This document shows positions 20,411-31,700 of a stretch of 64,000 bases of DNA, in pieces (the stretch's first letter is position 1; each line of letters begins with the position of its first letter). Source of the DNA: Parasedimentitalea huanghaiensis (GTDB taxonomy: Bacteria; Pseudomonadota; Alphaproteobacteria; Rhodobacterales; Rhodobacteraceae); contig NZ_WQLV01000010.1 of NCBI RefSeq assembly GCF_009753675.1, forward strand, positions 1 through 64,000. Direction: 5' to 3'. Made by a program: the position numbers and the translations under genes. The notes beneath the pieces were generated by a model. That model was not told the DNA's origin. It saw only the letters and a program-made list of their open reading frames with translations, and did not search any database.

Positions 20411-21202
20411 ATGACTGAACCAAACAAAACCAAGGGATCGAGTGACGGAACCGTTGGTAAAGCTTTGGAAATCCTTGATGCGGTGGCTGCAAAGAGCCGC
20501 CCTGTTCGGTTTGGTGAGCTATTGGCGGACTCTCCGCATCCCAAGGCCACTTTGTACCGATTTCTGCAAACTCTAACGAATCAAGAGATGCTGCACTACG
20601 ACTCGGATCAGCAGACTTATTCGCTTGGGCTACGTTTGGTGCGCATGGCACATTCAGCCTGGAGCCAATCGTCGTTGTCTTCCGTTGCTGCCCCAATTCT
20701 GGACGAGCTGGCAGCTGCGGCCAATGAAACTATTCATCTCGCGCAAATGGAGAATGGACAGGTTCTGTTTGTTGACAAGCGGCGTGCCTCTGCCCTGTTT
20801 GAGACACTAGCCCAGACCGGACGTGTTGCACCGGCCCACAGTACCGGGGTTGGCAAAGCCATTTTGGCCTTTATGTCCCCGGAACGCTTGGAACGTGCCC
20901 TAAAGCAGCAGGCCTTTGTCAAATACACACCTAACACCCACGATAACGTCGAAAGCCTGAAGGCAGAGTTTGTCCAGATCCGTGCAGAAGGCCTAGCCTA
21001 TGACCGGGAAGAGCACGAACAGGGCATCATCAGCATCGCCGCCCCTATTTTGTTGGGCAATGGCAAGGTCGTTGGGGCAGTTTCCATTGCCAGTTCGACG
21101 TCGCGCCATTCGCCTGAAAGTCTGCAAACCTTTCGCGAGATGCTGCTGGATGCAACCGCCCGCATCGGCAACGAAGCCACGCCGTGGCAGTTCCCTACAT
21201 AA
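20411..21202 (+). CDS. IclR-family transcriptional regulator
   Basis: The 263-residue protein has an N-terminal winged helix-turn-helix (about residues 15-75, with FGELLADSPHPKATLYRFLQTL) and a C-terminal IclR effector domain ending in the IISIAAPI...VGAVSIASS core. The start at 20411 has GGAGAG five bases upstream and is preferred over an ATG at 20384 without one. It is divergent from the galactoside operon and 18 bases ahead of the importer ATPase, so it probably controls both in response to a sugar or sugar acid. Confidence 0.92.
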   Translation: MTEPNKTKGSSDGTVGKALEILDAVAAKSRPVRFGELLADSPHPKATLYRFLQTLTNQEMLHYDSDQQTYSLGLRLVRMAHSAWSQSSLSSVAAPILDELAAAANETIHLAQMENGQVLFVDKRRASALFETLAQTGRVAPAHSTGVGKAILAFMSPERLERALKQQAFVKYTPNTHDNVESLKAEFVQIRAEGLAYDREEHEQGIISIAAPILLGNGKVVGAVSIASSTSRHSPESLQTFREMLLDATARIGNEATPWQFPT

Positions 21203-21220
21203 GTTTCAGGAGATAAACAC

Positions 21221-22282
21221 ATGACCGGCGTAAAGCTTCAGAAGGTTGTCAAAAAATACGGCGAAACCCAGGTTATCCATGGTGTTGACTTGAGCATTGA
21301 TGACGGAGAGTTCTGTGTTTTTGTCGGTCCATCGGGCTGTGGCAAGTCTACCCTGTTGCGGATGATTGCGGGTCTCGAGGAAACCACGGACGGTCAAATC
21401 GAAATTGGCCATCGCGACGTTACCCATCTTGATGCATCGGACCGTGGGGTGGCAATGGTGTTCCAAACTTATGCCTTGTACCCGCATATGACGGTCGAAG
21501 AAAACATGGGGTTTGGTCTGCGGATGAATGGCCATCCCAAAGATGAGATCAAATCAAAGGTGGGTGAGGCCAGCCGCATCCTAAAGCTCGACGACTATCT
21601 AAGTCGCAAACCGAAAGCGCTGTCCGGGGGGCAGCGTCAACGTGTTGCAATTGGTCGGGCGATTGTTCGTGGCCCCGAGGTGTTCTTGTTCGATGAACCT
21701 CTGTCCAACCTGGACGCTGAGTTGCGCGTTGATATGCGGGTTGAGATCGCCCGTTTGCACAACAAAATTGGCGCCACGATGATCTACGTAACACATGATC
21801 AGGTCGAGGCGATGACCCTGGCCGACAAGATCGTGGTCCTACGCGCCGGCCGCATTGAACAGGTTGGGAAACCGATGGATCTGTACCGCGACCCGGATAA
21901 CAAATTTGTTGCTGGATTTATCGGTTCACCGAGTATGAATTTTATCGAGGGTGTTGTTGAGGGTGGCGCTGTCCGTGTTCCGGCTTTGGGCAACCGGATT
22001 GTCAAAACCACCGTCAATTTACCCGGAGAAGGACACCCGGTGTCTGTCGGAGTCCGCCCGCAACATCTTTCTATCACCGAAGGTCAGTCTGATATCAAAC
22101 TGGATATTCGCGAGCATTTAGGCGGTATTTCATATGACTATCTTGTGCTGGGTGATGGCTCCAAACTGATTGTTGAAACCCGTGACGACCGTGAAATTCC
22201 AGAAGGCAGCACCCTTCTTGTTGGTTTTGAGGAAACGGATGCATTGTTCTTTGATGGTGTAAGCGAAAATAGGTTGAGATAA
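21221..22282 (+). CDS. Sugar ABC transporter ATPase (UgpC/MsmK type)
   Basis: The 353-residue ATPase powers CUT1-type importers. It has Walker [10 protein letters not shown] (39-47), the signature [14 protein letters not shown], Walker B VFLFDEP with the following D-loop SNLDA, and the switch His in YVTHDQ. A C-terminal TOBE/OB domain (about 235-350) is typical of UgpC and MalK. A good ribosome site (AGGAG) precedes the ATG. No other ATPase is near the galactoside permeases, so this is its energiser. Confidence 0.94.
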   Translation: MTGVKLQKVVKKYGETQVIHGVDLSIDDGEFCVFVGPSGCGKSTLLRMIAGLEETTDGQIEIGHRDVTHLDASDRGVAMVFQTYALYPHMTVEENMGFGLRMNGHPKDEIKSKVGEASRILKLDDYLSRKPKALSGGQRQRVAIGRAIVRGPEVFLFDEPLSNLDAELRVDMRVEIARLHNKIGATMIYVTHDQVEAMTLADKIVVLRAGRIEQVGKPMDLYRDPDNKFVAGFIGSPSMNFIEGVVEGGAVRVPALGNRIVKTTVNLPGEGHPVSVGVRPQHLSITEGQSDIKLDIREHLGGISYDYLVLGDGSKLIVETRDDREIPEGSTLLVGFEETDALFFDGVSENRLR

Positions 22283-22602
22283 ACCAAGTTCACCAAACGC
22301 AGTGGTCGGTCAGTAGATGGCTATGGTCTTTGTTTGAACGGGTTTTACCTGCGTCTCAGGGTTGCGTCCTTACTCTCGGCCAATTTTGTGGGACCAACGA
22401 ATGACCGCAAATACATCAACCTCGTTTCCGCAATCCGCTGCACTTTCTAGAACTTCAACTTGCTTAAATTGTCCAAACTAAACCTGAGTAACGCAGCGGG
22501 CCTGAATATTGTGTTGGTGTCCTGATGGTTGCAGTGACACTCCGTGACTTATAGGAGAGGCAAAGGGCGCGAGTCTTGCGAGATATCAGGAGTAGGCTAC
22601 AG
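22283..22602. other. Intergenic region before the nucleotide-sugar genes
   Basis: About 320 bases separate the importer ATPase from the UDP-sugar dehydrogenase. I find no coding sequence with a ribosome site and no strong hairpin. It should hold the promoter of the nucleotide-sugar operon, but no convincing -35/-10 pair stands out. Confidence 0.5.
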
Positions 22603-23877
22603 ATGAGCAATGCGGCGGATCGGATCTGTGTGATTGGCCTGGGCTATGTCGGGTTACCGCTGGCTGTTGAATTCGGCAAGCACCGCGAGGTGGTGGGATT
22701 TGATATTAACCAAGATCGCATCGACCAGCTTCGCCAGGGGCAGGATCTGACCCGTGAGATTGAACCGGGTGAAATGGCTTTGGCCCAGCACCTGAGCTTT
22801 ACTAGCGATACCGCTGAAATCGCAGCTTGCTCCATCTACATTGTCACTGTGCCAACCCCTATTGATGCCAGTCGCCGCCCTGACTTGGGACCGTTGGAGC
22901 GCGCATCGCAGCTGGTGGGTCGGGTGCTGGCGCCGGGTGACATCGTTATCTACGAATCCACCGTTTACCCCGGCGCCACCGAAGAGGATTGCGTACCGAT
23001 TCTTGAAGCTCAATCCGGGTTGACCTTTAACCGGGATTTTTATGTGGGCTATAGCCCTGAGCGGATCAACCCAGGTGACAAAACACATCGTTTAACCACT
23101 ATTGTTAAAGTGACGTCAGGCTCGACTCAGGAAACAGCCGACCGGGTGGACGCACTATACCGTGAGATTATCACTGCAGGCACCTACCGTGCCGAGAGCA
23201 TCCAGATCGCCGAGGCGGCCAAGGTGATCGAGAACAGCCAACGAGACATAAACATTGCGTTGATCAACGAACTTGCGAAGATTTTTAATCGGCTGAATAT
23301 CGATACAGAGGCGGTCTTGCGGGCGGCAGGAAGTAAGTGGAATTTCTTGCCGTTTCGTCCCGGGTTGGTCGGTGGTCACTGTATTGGTGTTGATCCCTAT
23401 TACCTAACGCACAAGGCGGAGCAGGTTGGATACCATCCTGAAATTCTGTTGGCAGGACGACGCCTAAACGATGGTATGGGGGCCTACGTCGCCCAGCAGA
23501 TGATCAAAGCCATGCTAAAACGCCGCATTCAGGTGGTGGATGCACGAGTTTTGGTGATGGGACTGACTTTCAAAGAGAACTGCCCTGATTTGCGCAATAC
23601 ACGCGTGATCGACGTGGTGCGTGGGTTAGAGGACTTTGGTGTTGAGGTTGATGTGTCAGACCCTAATGTCGCTCCAGCGGATGCCCGCACTGAATTTAAT
23701 CTCGATCTGGTTGAGGCGCCGAAGCAAGGGGTCTATGATGGGATTGTTCTGGCAGTTGCGCATGATGAATTTCACGCAATGGGTGAGGCTCAAATCCGAG
23801 CTTTGGGCAAACCGGGGGCCGTGGTCTATGATTTGAAGTATGTTCTTCCTGCTGGTCAAAGTGATTTACGGCTTTGA
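22603..23877 (+). CDS. Nucleotide-sugar dehydrogenase (TviB/WbpO-like)
   Basis: The 424-residue enzyme oxidises the C6 hydroxyl of a UDP-sugar to the uronic acid with two NAD. It has the Rossmann motif [12 protein letters not shown] at the N-terminus, [12 protein letters not shown], and the catalytic Cys in [17 protein letters not shown]. That last motif is typical of the UDP-N-acetylhexosamine (TviB, WbpO, WbpA) branch rather than plain UDP-glucose dehydrogenase. The ATG at 22603 has CAGGAG upstream; a TTG nine codons earlier is less likely. It heads the surface-polysaccharide genes. Confidence 0.9.
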   Translation: MSNAADRICVIGLGYVGLPLAVEFGKHREVVGFDINQDRIDQLRQGQDLTREIEPGEMALAQHLSFTSDTAEIAACSIYIVTVPTPIDASRRPDLGPLERASQLVGRVLAPGDIVIYESTVYPGATEEDCVPILEAQSGLTFNRDFYVGYSPERINPGDKTHRLTTIVKVTSGSTQETADRVDALYREIITAGTYRAESIQIAEAAKVIENSQRDINIALINELAKIFNRLNIDTEAVLRAAGSKWNFLPFRPGLVGGHCIGVDPYYLTHKAEQVGYHPEILLAGRRLNDGMGAYVAQQMIKAMLKRRIQVVDARVLVMGLTFKENCPDLRNTRVIDVVRGLEDFGVEVDVSDPNVAPADARTEFNLDLVEAPKQGVYDGIVLAVAHDEFHAMGEAQIRALGKPGAVVYDLKYVLPAGQSDLRL

Positions 23878-23983
23878 TCCGCAAGAGCTTGGTAACCTTC
23901 TATTGTTCAACACACGAGTAACTGGCATGACTGCGATAAGTAAACATGGCGGAATAGCCGCAAAAAATATGATTGGCACGTGA

Positions 23984-25105
23984 ATGACCAAGACAGCACT
24001 TATCACCGGCGTGACCGGTCAGGACGGTTCATATCTGGCAGAATTTTTGTTGGAAAAAGGCTATGAGGTTCACGGCATCAAGCGGCGAGCCTCTTCATTT
24101 AACACCCAACGAGTGGACCATATTTTTGAGGACCCACATACGGACAGTGCTCGGTTCAAGCTGCATTACGGTGATCTGAGTGACAGTTCAAATCTGACCC
24201 GGATTCTAAAAGAAGTGCAACCGGACGAAGTCTATAATCTTGGTGCGCAAAGCCATGTTGCGGTAAGTTTCGATTCACCAGAATACACTGCGGATGTGGA
24301 TGCCATGGGCACGCTGCGGCTGCTCGAGGCTATTCGTTTTCTGGGACTGGAGAAGAAAAGCCGTTTCTACCAGGCTTCAACTTCGGAACTTTATGGGTTG
24401 GTACAGGAAACGCCGCAAACCGAGACCACGCCGTTCCACCCGCGCAGTCCCTATGCCGTAGCCAAAATGTACGCCTATTGGATCACAGTGAACTACCGCG
24501 AAGCTTATGGGATGTATGCCTGCAACGGAATCTTGTTCAATCACGAGAGCCCGAGACGTGGTGAAACCTTTGTGACTCGCAAAATCACCCGTGGACTGGC
24601 CAATATAGCGCAGGGATTGGAACCCTGTCTGTATATGGGCAATATCGACGCGCTTCGTGACTGGGGCCATGCCAAAGATTATGTGCGCATGCAGTGGATG
24701 ATGCTGCAACAAGATGAGCCTGAAGATTTTGTTATTGCCACTGGTGTGCAGTATTCGGTGCGCCAGTTTGTCGAATGGTCTGCCGCAGAGTTGGGGATCA
24801 AAATCCGTTTCGAAGGCTCTGGCCTGGATGAGGTTGCTGTTGTCGACAGCATTAGCGGTGATGAGGCACCAGCCCTGAAAGAGGGTGACGTGATTTTGCG
24901 CATTGATCCCCGGTATTTCCGCCCTGCTGAGGTGGAAACCCTGTTGGGCGATCCGGCCAAAGCCAAAGCTAAACTAGGCTGGACGCCAGAGATTACAGTG
25001 CAGGAAATGTGTGCAGAGATGGTCCGTACGGATTTGAAATCTGCACAACGCGCCCGTGTTTTGAAAGATCACGGGTATGACGAACCCGTCGCGCGCGAGG
25101 ACTAA
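23984..25105 (+). CDS. gmd: GDP-mannose 4,6-dehydratase
   Basis: Gmd converts GDP-D-mannose to GDP-4-keto-6-deoxymannose, the branch point to fucose, colitose, perosamine and rhamnose. The 373-residue protein has the NADP motif [19 protein letters not shown], the Thr/Glu active-site stretch ASTSELYG, the [10 protein letters not shown] Tyr/Lys pair, and [16 protein letters not shown], which is characteristic of Gmd. It is followed after three bases by the epimerase/reductase, and the pathway context with manC supports the call. Confidence 0.96.
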   Translation: MTKTALITGVTGQDGSYLAEFLLEKGYEVHGIKRRASSFNTQRVDHIFEDPHTDSARFKLHYGDLSDSSNLTRILKEVQPDEVYNLGAQSHVAVSFDSPEYTADVDAMGTLRLLEAIRFLGLEKKSRFYQASTSELYGLVQETPQTETTPFHPRSPYAVAKMYAYWITVNYREAYGMYACNGILFNHESPRRGETFVTRKITRGLANIAQGLEPCLYMGNIDALRDWGHAKDYVRMQWMMLQQDEPEDFVIATGVQYSVRQFVEWSAAELGIKIRFEGSGLDEVAVVDSISGDEAPALKEGDVILRIDPRYFRPAEVETLLGDPAKAKAKLGWTPEITVQEMCAEMVRTDLKSAQRARVLKDHGYDEPVARED

Positions 25106-25108
25106 TGC

Positions 25109-26044
25109 ATGGGCACGAAGGGCACTTTGCTCCTGACCGGCGGCGGTGGTTTGGTTGGACAGAATATTCAGGAACATGCTTTGGCTGCAGATTGGTCGAT
25201 CTTAGCGCCACGCAGCGGTGAACTTGACCTGACCGATGCGGGTGCGGTTGATGCCTATTTGAGACAACACAAGCCGGATCTGGTGGTTCATGCCGCTGGC
25301 CGGGTTGGGGGTATTCAGGCCAATATGGCAAATCCAGTGGCGTTTCTGGATGAAAACACTGCAATGGGTCGTAACATTATCATGGGCGCGCATCGAAATG
25401 GTGTGCGTAAGTTTCTGAACTTGGCCTCGACCTGTATGTACCCCCGTGCAGCAGAAAACCCACTGCGCGAAGATATGGTGCTGACCGGAGAGCTGGAGCC
25501 TACCAACGAAGGTTATGCCATTGCTAAAATTCTGGCGATGCGCCTGTGTGACTACATTCGTCGTGAAGATGCTGGTGCTCAATACAAGACATTGATCCCA
25601 TGCAACCTGTATGGGCGGCATGACAAGTTTGACCCCAAACATTCGCATCTGGTACCTGCCATTATTCACAAGGTGCACGAGGCCCAGGAAAACGGTGAAA
25701 CCACTGTTGAAATCTGGGGGGATGGTACTGCACGGCGTGAATTTATGTATGCCGGCGATCTGGCCGATGCGGTCTTGCGGGCGGCTGATGACATCGAGAA
25801 CTTGCCTGACAACATGAACACTGGCTTGGGCCACGATCATTCTATCAACGACTATTATGCTGTTGTGGCAGACGTTATCGGTTGGGATGGTGAGTTTACC
25901 CATGATCTGAGTAAGCCGGTGGGCATGAAGCAGAAGCTCTGCTCGACTGTGCGTCAGACTCAATGGGGCTGGCAGGCCCCCACCTCTTTGCGCGACGGGA
26001 TCGCGCAGACTTATCGTTATTATCTGGAAAGCTTTGCGACATGA
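25109..26044 (+). CDS. GDP-L-colitose/GDP-L-fucose synthase-type epimerase-reductase
   Basis: The 311-residue SDR belongs to the GMER/WcaG family. It has the TGGGGLVG cofactor loop, VGGIQANMANP, the Ser/Cys pair in ASTCMYP, the Tyr/Lys pair in YAIAKI, and His in GRHDKFDPKHSHLVPA. The Cys and His used for epimerisation in fucose synthase are both present. Fucose synthase (Fcl) and colitose synthase (ColC) are close relatives that catalyse epimerisation and 4-reduction. Because the next gene is ColD-like, ColC activity is favoured here, though I cannot separate the two by motif. Its stop overlaps the next start (ATGA). Confidence 0.85.
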   Translation: MGTKGTLLLTGGGGLVGQNIQEHALAADWSILAPRSGELDLTDAGAVDAYLRQHKPDLVVHAAGRVGGIQANMANPVAFLDENTAMGRNIIMGAHRNGVRKFLNLASTCMYPRAAENPLREDMVLTGELEPTNEGYAIAKILAMRLCDYIRREDAGAQYKTLIPCNLYGRHDKFDPKHSHLVPAIIHKVHEAQENGETTVEIWGDGTARREFMYAGDLADAVLRAADDIENLPDNMNTGLGHDHSINDYYAVVADVIGWDGEFTHDLSKPVGMKQKLCSTVRQTQWGWQAPTSLRDGIAQTYRYYLESFAT

Positions 26045-27207
26045 GCCCTAAGTACCCACTTGCTACTTCGTCCTGGGATCAGGCTGAATATGACGCTCTG
26101 CAACGGGTGATCGACAGTGATATGTTTTCTATGGGCCCGGAAGTGCGGGCCTTTGAGGAGCAGTTCGCCAAACAATTTGGTAGCAAATTTGCTGTGATGG
26201 TGAATTCGGGCTCCTCTGCCAACTTGCTGATGACGGCGGCGCTGTGCTTTACCAAGAACCCGGATCTGAAGCTGGAACGCGGCGACGAAATCATCGTGCC
26301 TGCAGTCAGCTGGTCGACCACCTATTACCCCTTGGGCCAATATGGCCTGAAGATGAAGTTTGTGGATATCGACCTGGCAACTCTGAACTACGATCTGGAA
26401 GCACTTGCCGAAGCAGTGACCGACAAGACACGGGCGATCATGGTCGTGAACCTGCTGGGCAACCCAAATGACTTTGATGCAATTGAACGCATCATTGCCG
26501 GCCGCGAAATTGTCGTGATGGAAGACAATTGCGAATCCATGGGCGCTACATTCAACGACAAAGAATGCGGTACCTTTGGCGCAGTCGGCAGTTACTCGGC
26601 GTTTTTCTCGCACCATATTTCGACTATGGAAGGTGGAATTGTGGTGACTGATGACGAAGAGCTGTACCATGTGATGTTGAGCCTGCGCGCCCATGGTTGG
26701 ACCCGTAACCTGCCCAAATTTAATCACGTTACAGGTGAAAAGTCGGATGACCCGTTTGAAGAAAGCTTCCGCTTTGTGCTACCTGGTTACAACCTACGGC
26801 CACTGGAGATGTCAGGCGCCTTGGGTATTGAACAGCTGAAGAAGCTTCCGGATCTGGTCAAAGGTCGTCGCGCCAATGGAGCAATGCTGCAGGCCAAGTT
26901 AGGCAACCACCCAAAATTCATCATCCAGCGCGAAATAGGCAACAGCAGTTGGTTTGGGTTCTCGTTGGTGTTGCGCCCTGATCTGGGGTTAGAGCGAGCC
27001 GAATTTGTCAAAAAACTAACAGAAGCCGGCTTTGAATGTCGCCCGATTGTGGCCGGAAACTTTGCTAAAAACGAAGTGATGAAATACTTTGATTACGACA
27101 TCCATGGCGAGCTGAAAAACGCTGACTATATAGATGAATTCGGATTGTTTGTTGGCAATCATCATTATGCTACCCCCGAGGCAATTGATGCGTTGGCAGC
27201 TCTGTAA
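26041..27207 (+). CDS. colD: GDP-4-keto-6-deoxymannose 3-dehydratase (ColD-like)
   Basis: This 388-residue DegT/DnrJ/EryC1-fold protein resembles E. coli ColD over its whole length as I recall that sequence, with YPLATSSWD, IIVPAVSWSTTYYPLGQYG, LLGNPNDFD, EDNCESMGATFN, LPGYNLRPLEMSGALG and ECRPIVAGNF. Aminotransferases of this fold use a PLP-binding Lys; here the site reads SHHISTMEGG (His191-His192). The Lys-to-His change is the mark of ColD (His188), which removes the C3 hydroxyl using PLP and glutamate. The start at 26041 overlaps the previous stop. A start at 25963 would add residues read out of the upstream gene. Confidence 0.9.
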   Translation: MSPKYPLATSSWDQAEYDALQRVIDSDMFSMGPEVRAFEEQFAKQFGSKFAVMVNSGSSANLLMTAALCFTKNPDLKLERGDEIIVPAVSWSTTYYPLGQYGLKMKFVDIDLATLNYDLEALAEAVTDKTRAIMVVNLLGNPNDFDAIERIIAGREIVVMEDNCESMGATFNDKECGTFGAVGSYSAFFSHHISTMEGGIVVTDDEELYHVMLSLRAHGWTRNLPKFNHVTGEKSDDPFEESFRFVLPGYNLRPLEMSGALGIEQLKKLPDLVKGRRANGAMLQAKLGNHPKFIIQREIGNSSWFGFSLVLRPDLGLERAEFVKKLTEAGFECRPIVAGNFAKNEVMKYFDYDIHGELKNADYIDEFGLFVGNHHYATPEAIDALAAL

Positions 27208-27221
27208 CGAGGTATAACAAC

Positions 27222-28655
27222 GTGGCAACATCAACCATCACCCCTGTTCTCCTTTGCGGCGGTTCCGGGACCCGGCTTTGGCCCCTGTCTCGCAAAAGCT
27301 ATCCCAAGCAGTTTTCACCATTGCTTGGCGATACCACGCTTTTTCAAGCATCTGCGCAGCGGCTGTCAGGTGCAGATTATGCAGCGCCTTTGGTACTGAC
27401 CAATTCTGACTTTCGCTTTATCGTCACCGAACAGCTGGCTGAGGTGGGCATTGATCCCGGCGCCATTTTGATCGAACCCGAAGGTCGCAACACAGCACCT
27501 GCGGTGCTGGCCGCGGCGTTACATTTGCAAAAGTCCGATCCAGATGGGCTGATGTTGGTGGCCCCGTCGGATCATGTGGTGCCTGATGCTTCCGCTTTCC
27601 GTGCGGCAGTTGAGGCCGGTGTGACAGCGGCACAAGACGGGCAACTGGTCACCTTTGGCATTAAGCCCACCCATGCGGAAACGGGCTATGGTTATCTGGA
27701 ACTGGATGGGGATGCAGGCGATTTTTCTCCACGCCCAATTGGGTTAAAGCAGTTTGTCGAAAAGCCAGATGCCAAAACCGCCGAGGAGATGCTGGCTGCG
27801 GGTAACTACTTGTGGAACGCCGGGATTTTCCTGTTTTCGGTCAAAAGTATTATCACGGCTTTTCAGGCCCATGCGCCTGATCTGATGCCCCCTGTGCAGG
27901 CGGCGGTGGAACATGGCTTACCTGATTTGGGGTTCTTGCGTCTTGATCCTCAGACTTGGAGCGGAGCCGATGATATTTCGATCGACTATGCAGTGATGGA
28001 GCAGGCTGAGAACTTAACAGTGGTTCCCTTTGCGGCTGGCTGGTCCGATCTGGGCGGCTGGGATGCCGTTTGGCGCGAGGCAGGCCCGGACGTGAACGGT
28101 GTGGTGGCGCAAGGGTCGGCAACAGCGATTGATTGTGAAGGCAGCCTGTTGCGGTCCGAGGATGCAGGGCTGGAAGTGGTCGGCATCGGCTTGAAAAATA
28201 TCATTGCAGTTGCGATGCCGGATGCTGTTCTGGTGGCAGATGCCGGCCGGGCACAGGACGTGAAACTGGCGGTTGCTGCACTGAAGGCTAAACAAGCCAA
28301 CCAGGCCACGGCCTTCCCAAAAGACCACAGACCTTGGGGGTGGTTCGAAAGTTTGGTGGTGGGAGACCGGTTTCAGGTCAAGCGCATCGTGGTCCACCCC
28401 GGCGCAGCGCTAAGTCTGCAAAGCCACCACCATCGCTCAGAGCACTGGATTGTGGTCGAAGGGACGGCAAAGGTTACGGTGGACAACGATGTAAAACTGG
28501 TGACTGAAAACCAGTCAGTTTACATTCCACTGGGTGCGGTACACCGAATGGAAAACCCGGGCAAAGTGCCAATGGTGCTGATCGAAGTTCAGACTGGCAG
28601 TTATCTGGGTGAGGATGACATCATCCGATATGAAGATGTCTACGCCCGCAGCTGA
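27222..28655 (+). CDS. manC: Mannose-1-phosphate guanylyltransferase / mannose-6-phosphate isomerase
   Basis: The 477-residue bifunctional type II enzyme makes GDP-mannose. The N-terminal nucleotidyltransferase shows GGSGTRLWPLSRKSYPKQF, EPEGRNTAPA and FVEKPD. The C-terminal cupin isomerase (about 355-470) shows HPGAALSLQSHHHRSEHW. The start is GTG at 27222, 14 bases after the ColD-like gene. It supplies the substrate for gmd. A strong hairpin terminator follows. Confidence 0.95.
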   Translation: MATSTITPVLLCGGSGTRLWPLSRKSYPKQFSPLLGDTTLFQASAQRLSGADYAAPLVLTNSDFRFIVTEQLAEVGIDPGAILIEPEGRNTAPAVLAAALHLQKSDPDGLMLVAPSDHVVPDASAFRAAVEAGVTAAQDGQLVTFGIKPTHAETGYGYLELDGDAGDFSPRPIGLKQFVEKPDAKTAEEMLAAGNYLWNAGIFLFSVKSIITAFQAHAPDLMPPVQAAVEHGLPDLGFLRLDPQTWSGADDISIDYAVMEQAENLTVVPFAAGWSDLGGWDAVWREAGPDVNGVVAQGSATAIDCEGSLLRSEDAGLEVVGIGLKNIIAVAMPDAVLVADAGRAQDVKLAVAALKAKQANQATAFPKDHRPWGWFESLVVGDRFQVKRIVVHPGAALSLQSHHHRSEHWIVVEGTAKVTVDNDVKLVTENQSVYIPLGAVHRMENPGKVPMVLIEVQTGSYLGEDDIIRYEDVYARS

Positions 28656-28684
28656 TACAGAGTTGCACTAACCCGCTTATATTT

Positions 28685-28725
28685 ATGCCACGCAGCAGGG
28701 AAACACCTGTTGCGTGGCATTTTTG
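28685..28725. terminator. Rho-independent terminator after manC
   Basis: A 15-bp stem with one G-U pair (ATGCCACGCAGCAGG at 28685-28699, CCTGTTGCGTGGCAT at 28706-28720) with a 6-base loop is followed by TTTTT on the plus strand. It ends the polysaccharide operon and lies just past the stop of the convergent gene, so it may serve both. Confidence 0.9.
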
Positions 28726-28731
28726 TTTGGT

Positions 28732-31700
28732 TCAGGCCGAGACAACCTTGAGTTCGGTTGGCGGGGTCCGCTCAATGGTACCATCGTCAGAAACGGTGAT
28801 CCGAGTACCACTGTCAAGTTGTTCCAGCGCCTTGCAGCCCACCAACATCAGGATGTCTTTTTCACGAGCGACGATTGCCATGTGGCTAAGCCAACCGCCG
28901 ACCTCGGACAACACTGCGCCTGATCTTTGTACCCATGGCAACCAGGCGGGATTGATCATCCGGCAAACCAAAATGTCACCGTCGCGGAAACCATCAAAAA
29001 GAGCAGGATTAGCGGAACTATCATCTTCGATCCAGAATACCCGGCCAGTGGAGGCACCACTGCCAGCTACACAAGTCCCGCCAAGTGTACCATCGCTGCT
29101 CTGAGCCAGTTTTCCGAGTGACAACATTTCGCAGTCACGCAGACTCAGGGTAACTGCGGTCGGAGCTGATTTTTTTCTCAAAGCAGCCTGATCTTTACGT
29201 GTCGTTGCCATTTGGCGGAGCTGTGCGGGTTGGCTCCAGTCGCCCATAAGCAACTCATCAAAGCTCAGGTAGAAAACAAGATCCTCCAGTCTACTGACCC
29301 GGCCCAGTGCCAAGGCCGCGCGACGAATTTCAGCGACAACTCGCAGGGCTTCGTGTTTCGCCTGTTCCTTGAGATCCTGAAAAGCCAAAGCCCGTTCCAA
29401 CACCGTGCTGAGCTCACCGGGCAAGTTGGCTGGCAATTGAGACGCGCGTGGTTTTGCGATTTCAGTGTCAGCCTCCGAATTGTCCAGCAATGACCACAGC
29501 AAACTCGGCGCTTCGATATAGCGCGGTGTACTGAGTTCGTAGTCAAAGATTGACCGGTGGCCCATCAGTTGCAGCGCCCGGGTCTGCGCCGACTTACCTT
29601 TGCAGCTTGCAATCAGGCTGGTTGGAGCATTGGGCAGCTCTGCCTGCATCAAATGGGTCCGCAATGTGGGATCATCCTGTGCGGCAGCGCTGGCCTCACC
29701 CATCGTGAAACCTGCCAGAATATTGACCTTCTCGGCCTCTACATAAATGTCCTGCACTAGCATCTTCTGCAACAGATCAATGGTTTCAATCAGCTTGGGT
29801 AAGGGTAGGGCGGTATAGTCCACCGCCTGCCAAAGTGACAGTTTTTGGGTTAGGGCCGGAATGGTTTCAGCGCGGAATTGAGTGATCAGTGGGTCCGCAA
29901 TTTTGCGCAGCTGTTTGGCCTTGGAAGAACTAAGGTTCAGCGTCATGCTCTGTTTCAGCGCAACATCCACATAGGTTTTTCCAAACAGGTTGACCAAGTG
30001 GCCATCCGGACCTTCGGGCAGGCCATAGGGAACACCCAATTCACGGCAGGCCAGATCAACGCTGCCACCCGGCGACCATAGACGCCCCATCAACGAAAAG
30101 GACAGAGGGGTCGCGCGGGGCAGGACTTCTGACATTTCATCCTGCTCCAGTATGATCTGGTCAGGTTCGGCACAAGCAAAGCGATCCAATACGCTCCGCC
30201 ATTCGCTCAACCGGATCTGTTCCTGTTCGCTGCCTAAATTCAGTGTTGTGATGTCGCGGCTTTGCACAATTTGGAACTGTCCATTCGCATAGGCCCATTC
30301 GACATCTTGCGGGCTGCCAAAGATGTCTTCGATCTGGCGGCCCAATTCCAGCAGCGGGGCCATATCCAACGTTTGGTCCTGATCTGTGTCCGCTGCAAGG
30401 CCAGTGTAGCGGCCAAATCGCAGCGAGGTTGGGGTGACACGACCTGAAACCAAATCCTCGCCACAACCTTCGACCCACTCAATCATGACCATGCCTGGTG
30501 CGGTGGGATCTTGGGTGAACATCACACCTGCATACTCGGCCTCCACCATTTCCTGCACCAGAATATTTCCCGCGTTTTCATCCGTTGCCTCAGAATCATA
30601 GCTGGCGGCGCGTTCAGAGGTAAAGCTGTCCACCACGGTCTGTAGCGCGCTTTGCATAGTAAGAGCACTAACATCCAAAACGGATTCAAAGACCCCGGCA
30701 AAGCTTTGGTCTGCACCATCTTCGTTGCTGGCCGAACTGCGAACGGCGCATGGTTTTTGCCCCGCCAGTTGCCAAATCTCCGCCGCAAAGACCCCTTTTT
30801 GCGCAAGTGTCATTTGGCGGTAGTCCTGAATAGCGTCAGCACGGACCACCACTCCACCAGGGACCGGCAACCCTGCATTTTTGAGAAGCGACAAACGCAA
30901 CGCTTTGTTTCCCGAGGTTTTCAGCTCTTCTGAATAACCCATGGGGATCACACCGTGTGGCAAACGACGCAGGGCGCGGGCATGGTAGTGTAAGGTCAGT
31001 GTGTTGCGTAGTCGGGTAAACAATCCTGTGACATAGGCTCGCTGCACAAGCAGTAAGACGAGACTGCAACAGAGATAGGCATTGGCCGCGGCGCTGAGCG
31101 AAAACACCATAGCAAACAGGGCAGGCAGTCCGAGACCCAGCCAGACCAAGGTTTGGCGCCGGGTTTTGGCTACGGCCCAGATCAAATAGATGCCGCCCAA
31201 GGCAGTAAACAGGGTGGGCATAAGAAATGTTGGATCAGCCAGGCCCAGATCAGTCACCCACAGAAAGGGGGCTTTCAGGGATGCACTGGCCTCTTGCGCG
31301 GCTGAAACACCTATCATCATCACCGGCAGGAACAGCAGCGCAGTTAAGTTGCGCAGTGGTGTGAGCCCCTTGTCAGCATAAAAGGCCTGTATCGCGCGTC
31401 CTTTGCGCACTGGATCATCGGCTAACTTTGCTTTGATGGCCGATAGTTCATCAGCAGTTTGACTGGTGGTGATCTGATCGCGTTCGGATTTCAACGCTAC
31501 TGGCAGAACCAATAGGCGAGTCGCCAACGACAGTGCGAACAGACCTAATAGAATATGGCTTTGACTGTGAACCCATAGCAAACCTGCAGCGACTGCGGAA
31601 ATCATCTTGGCCCACAGTCCTGTCTGTTGCTCACCTAGCCAATCCTGGATATGCGGCTTGGGCTCGGGCGGAATAAAAAATTCCCACGGGAGGGTATAGC

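Noticed and set aside
25963-26040. Longer start for the ColD-like gene
   Set aside because: The extra residues come from reading the upstream gene out of frame, while ATG 26041 overlaps its stop and matches the family N-terminus.
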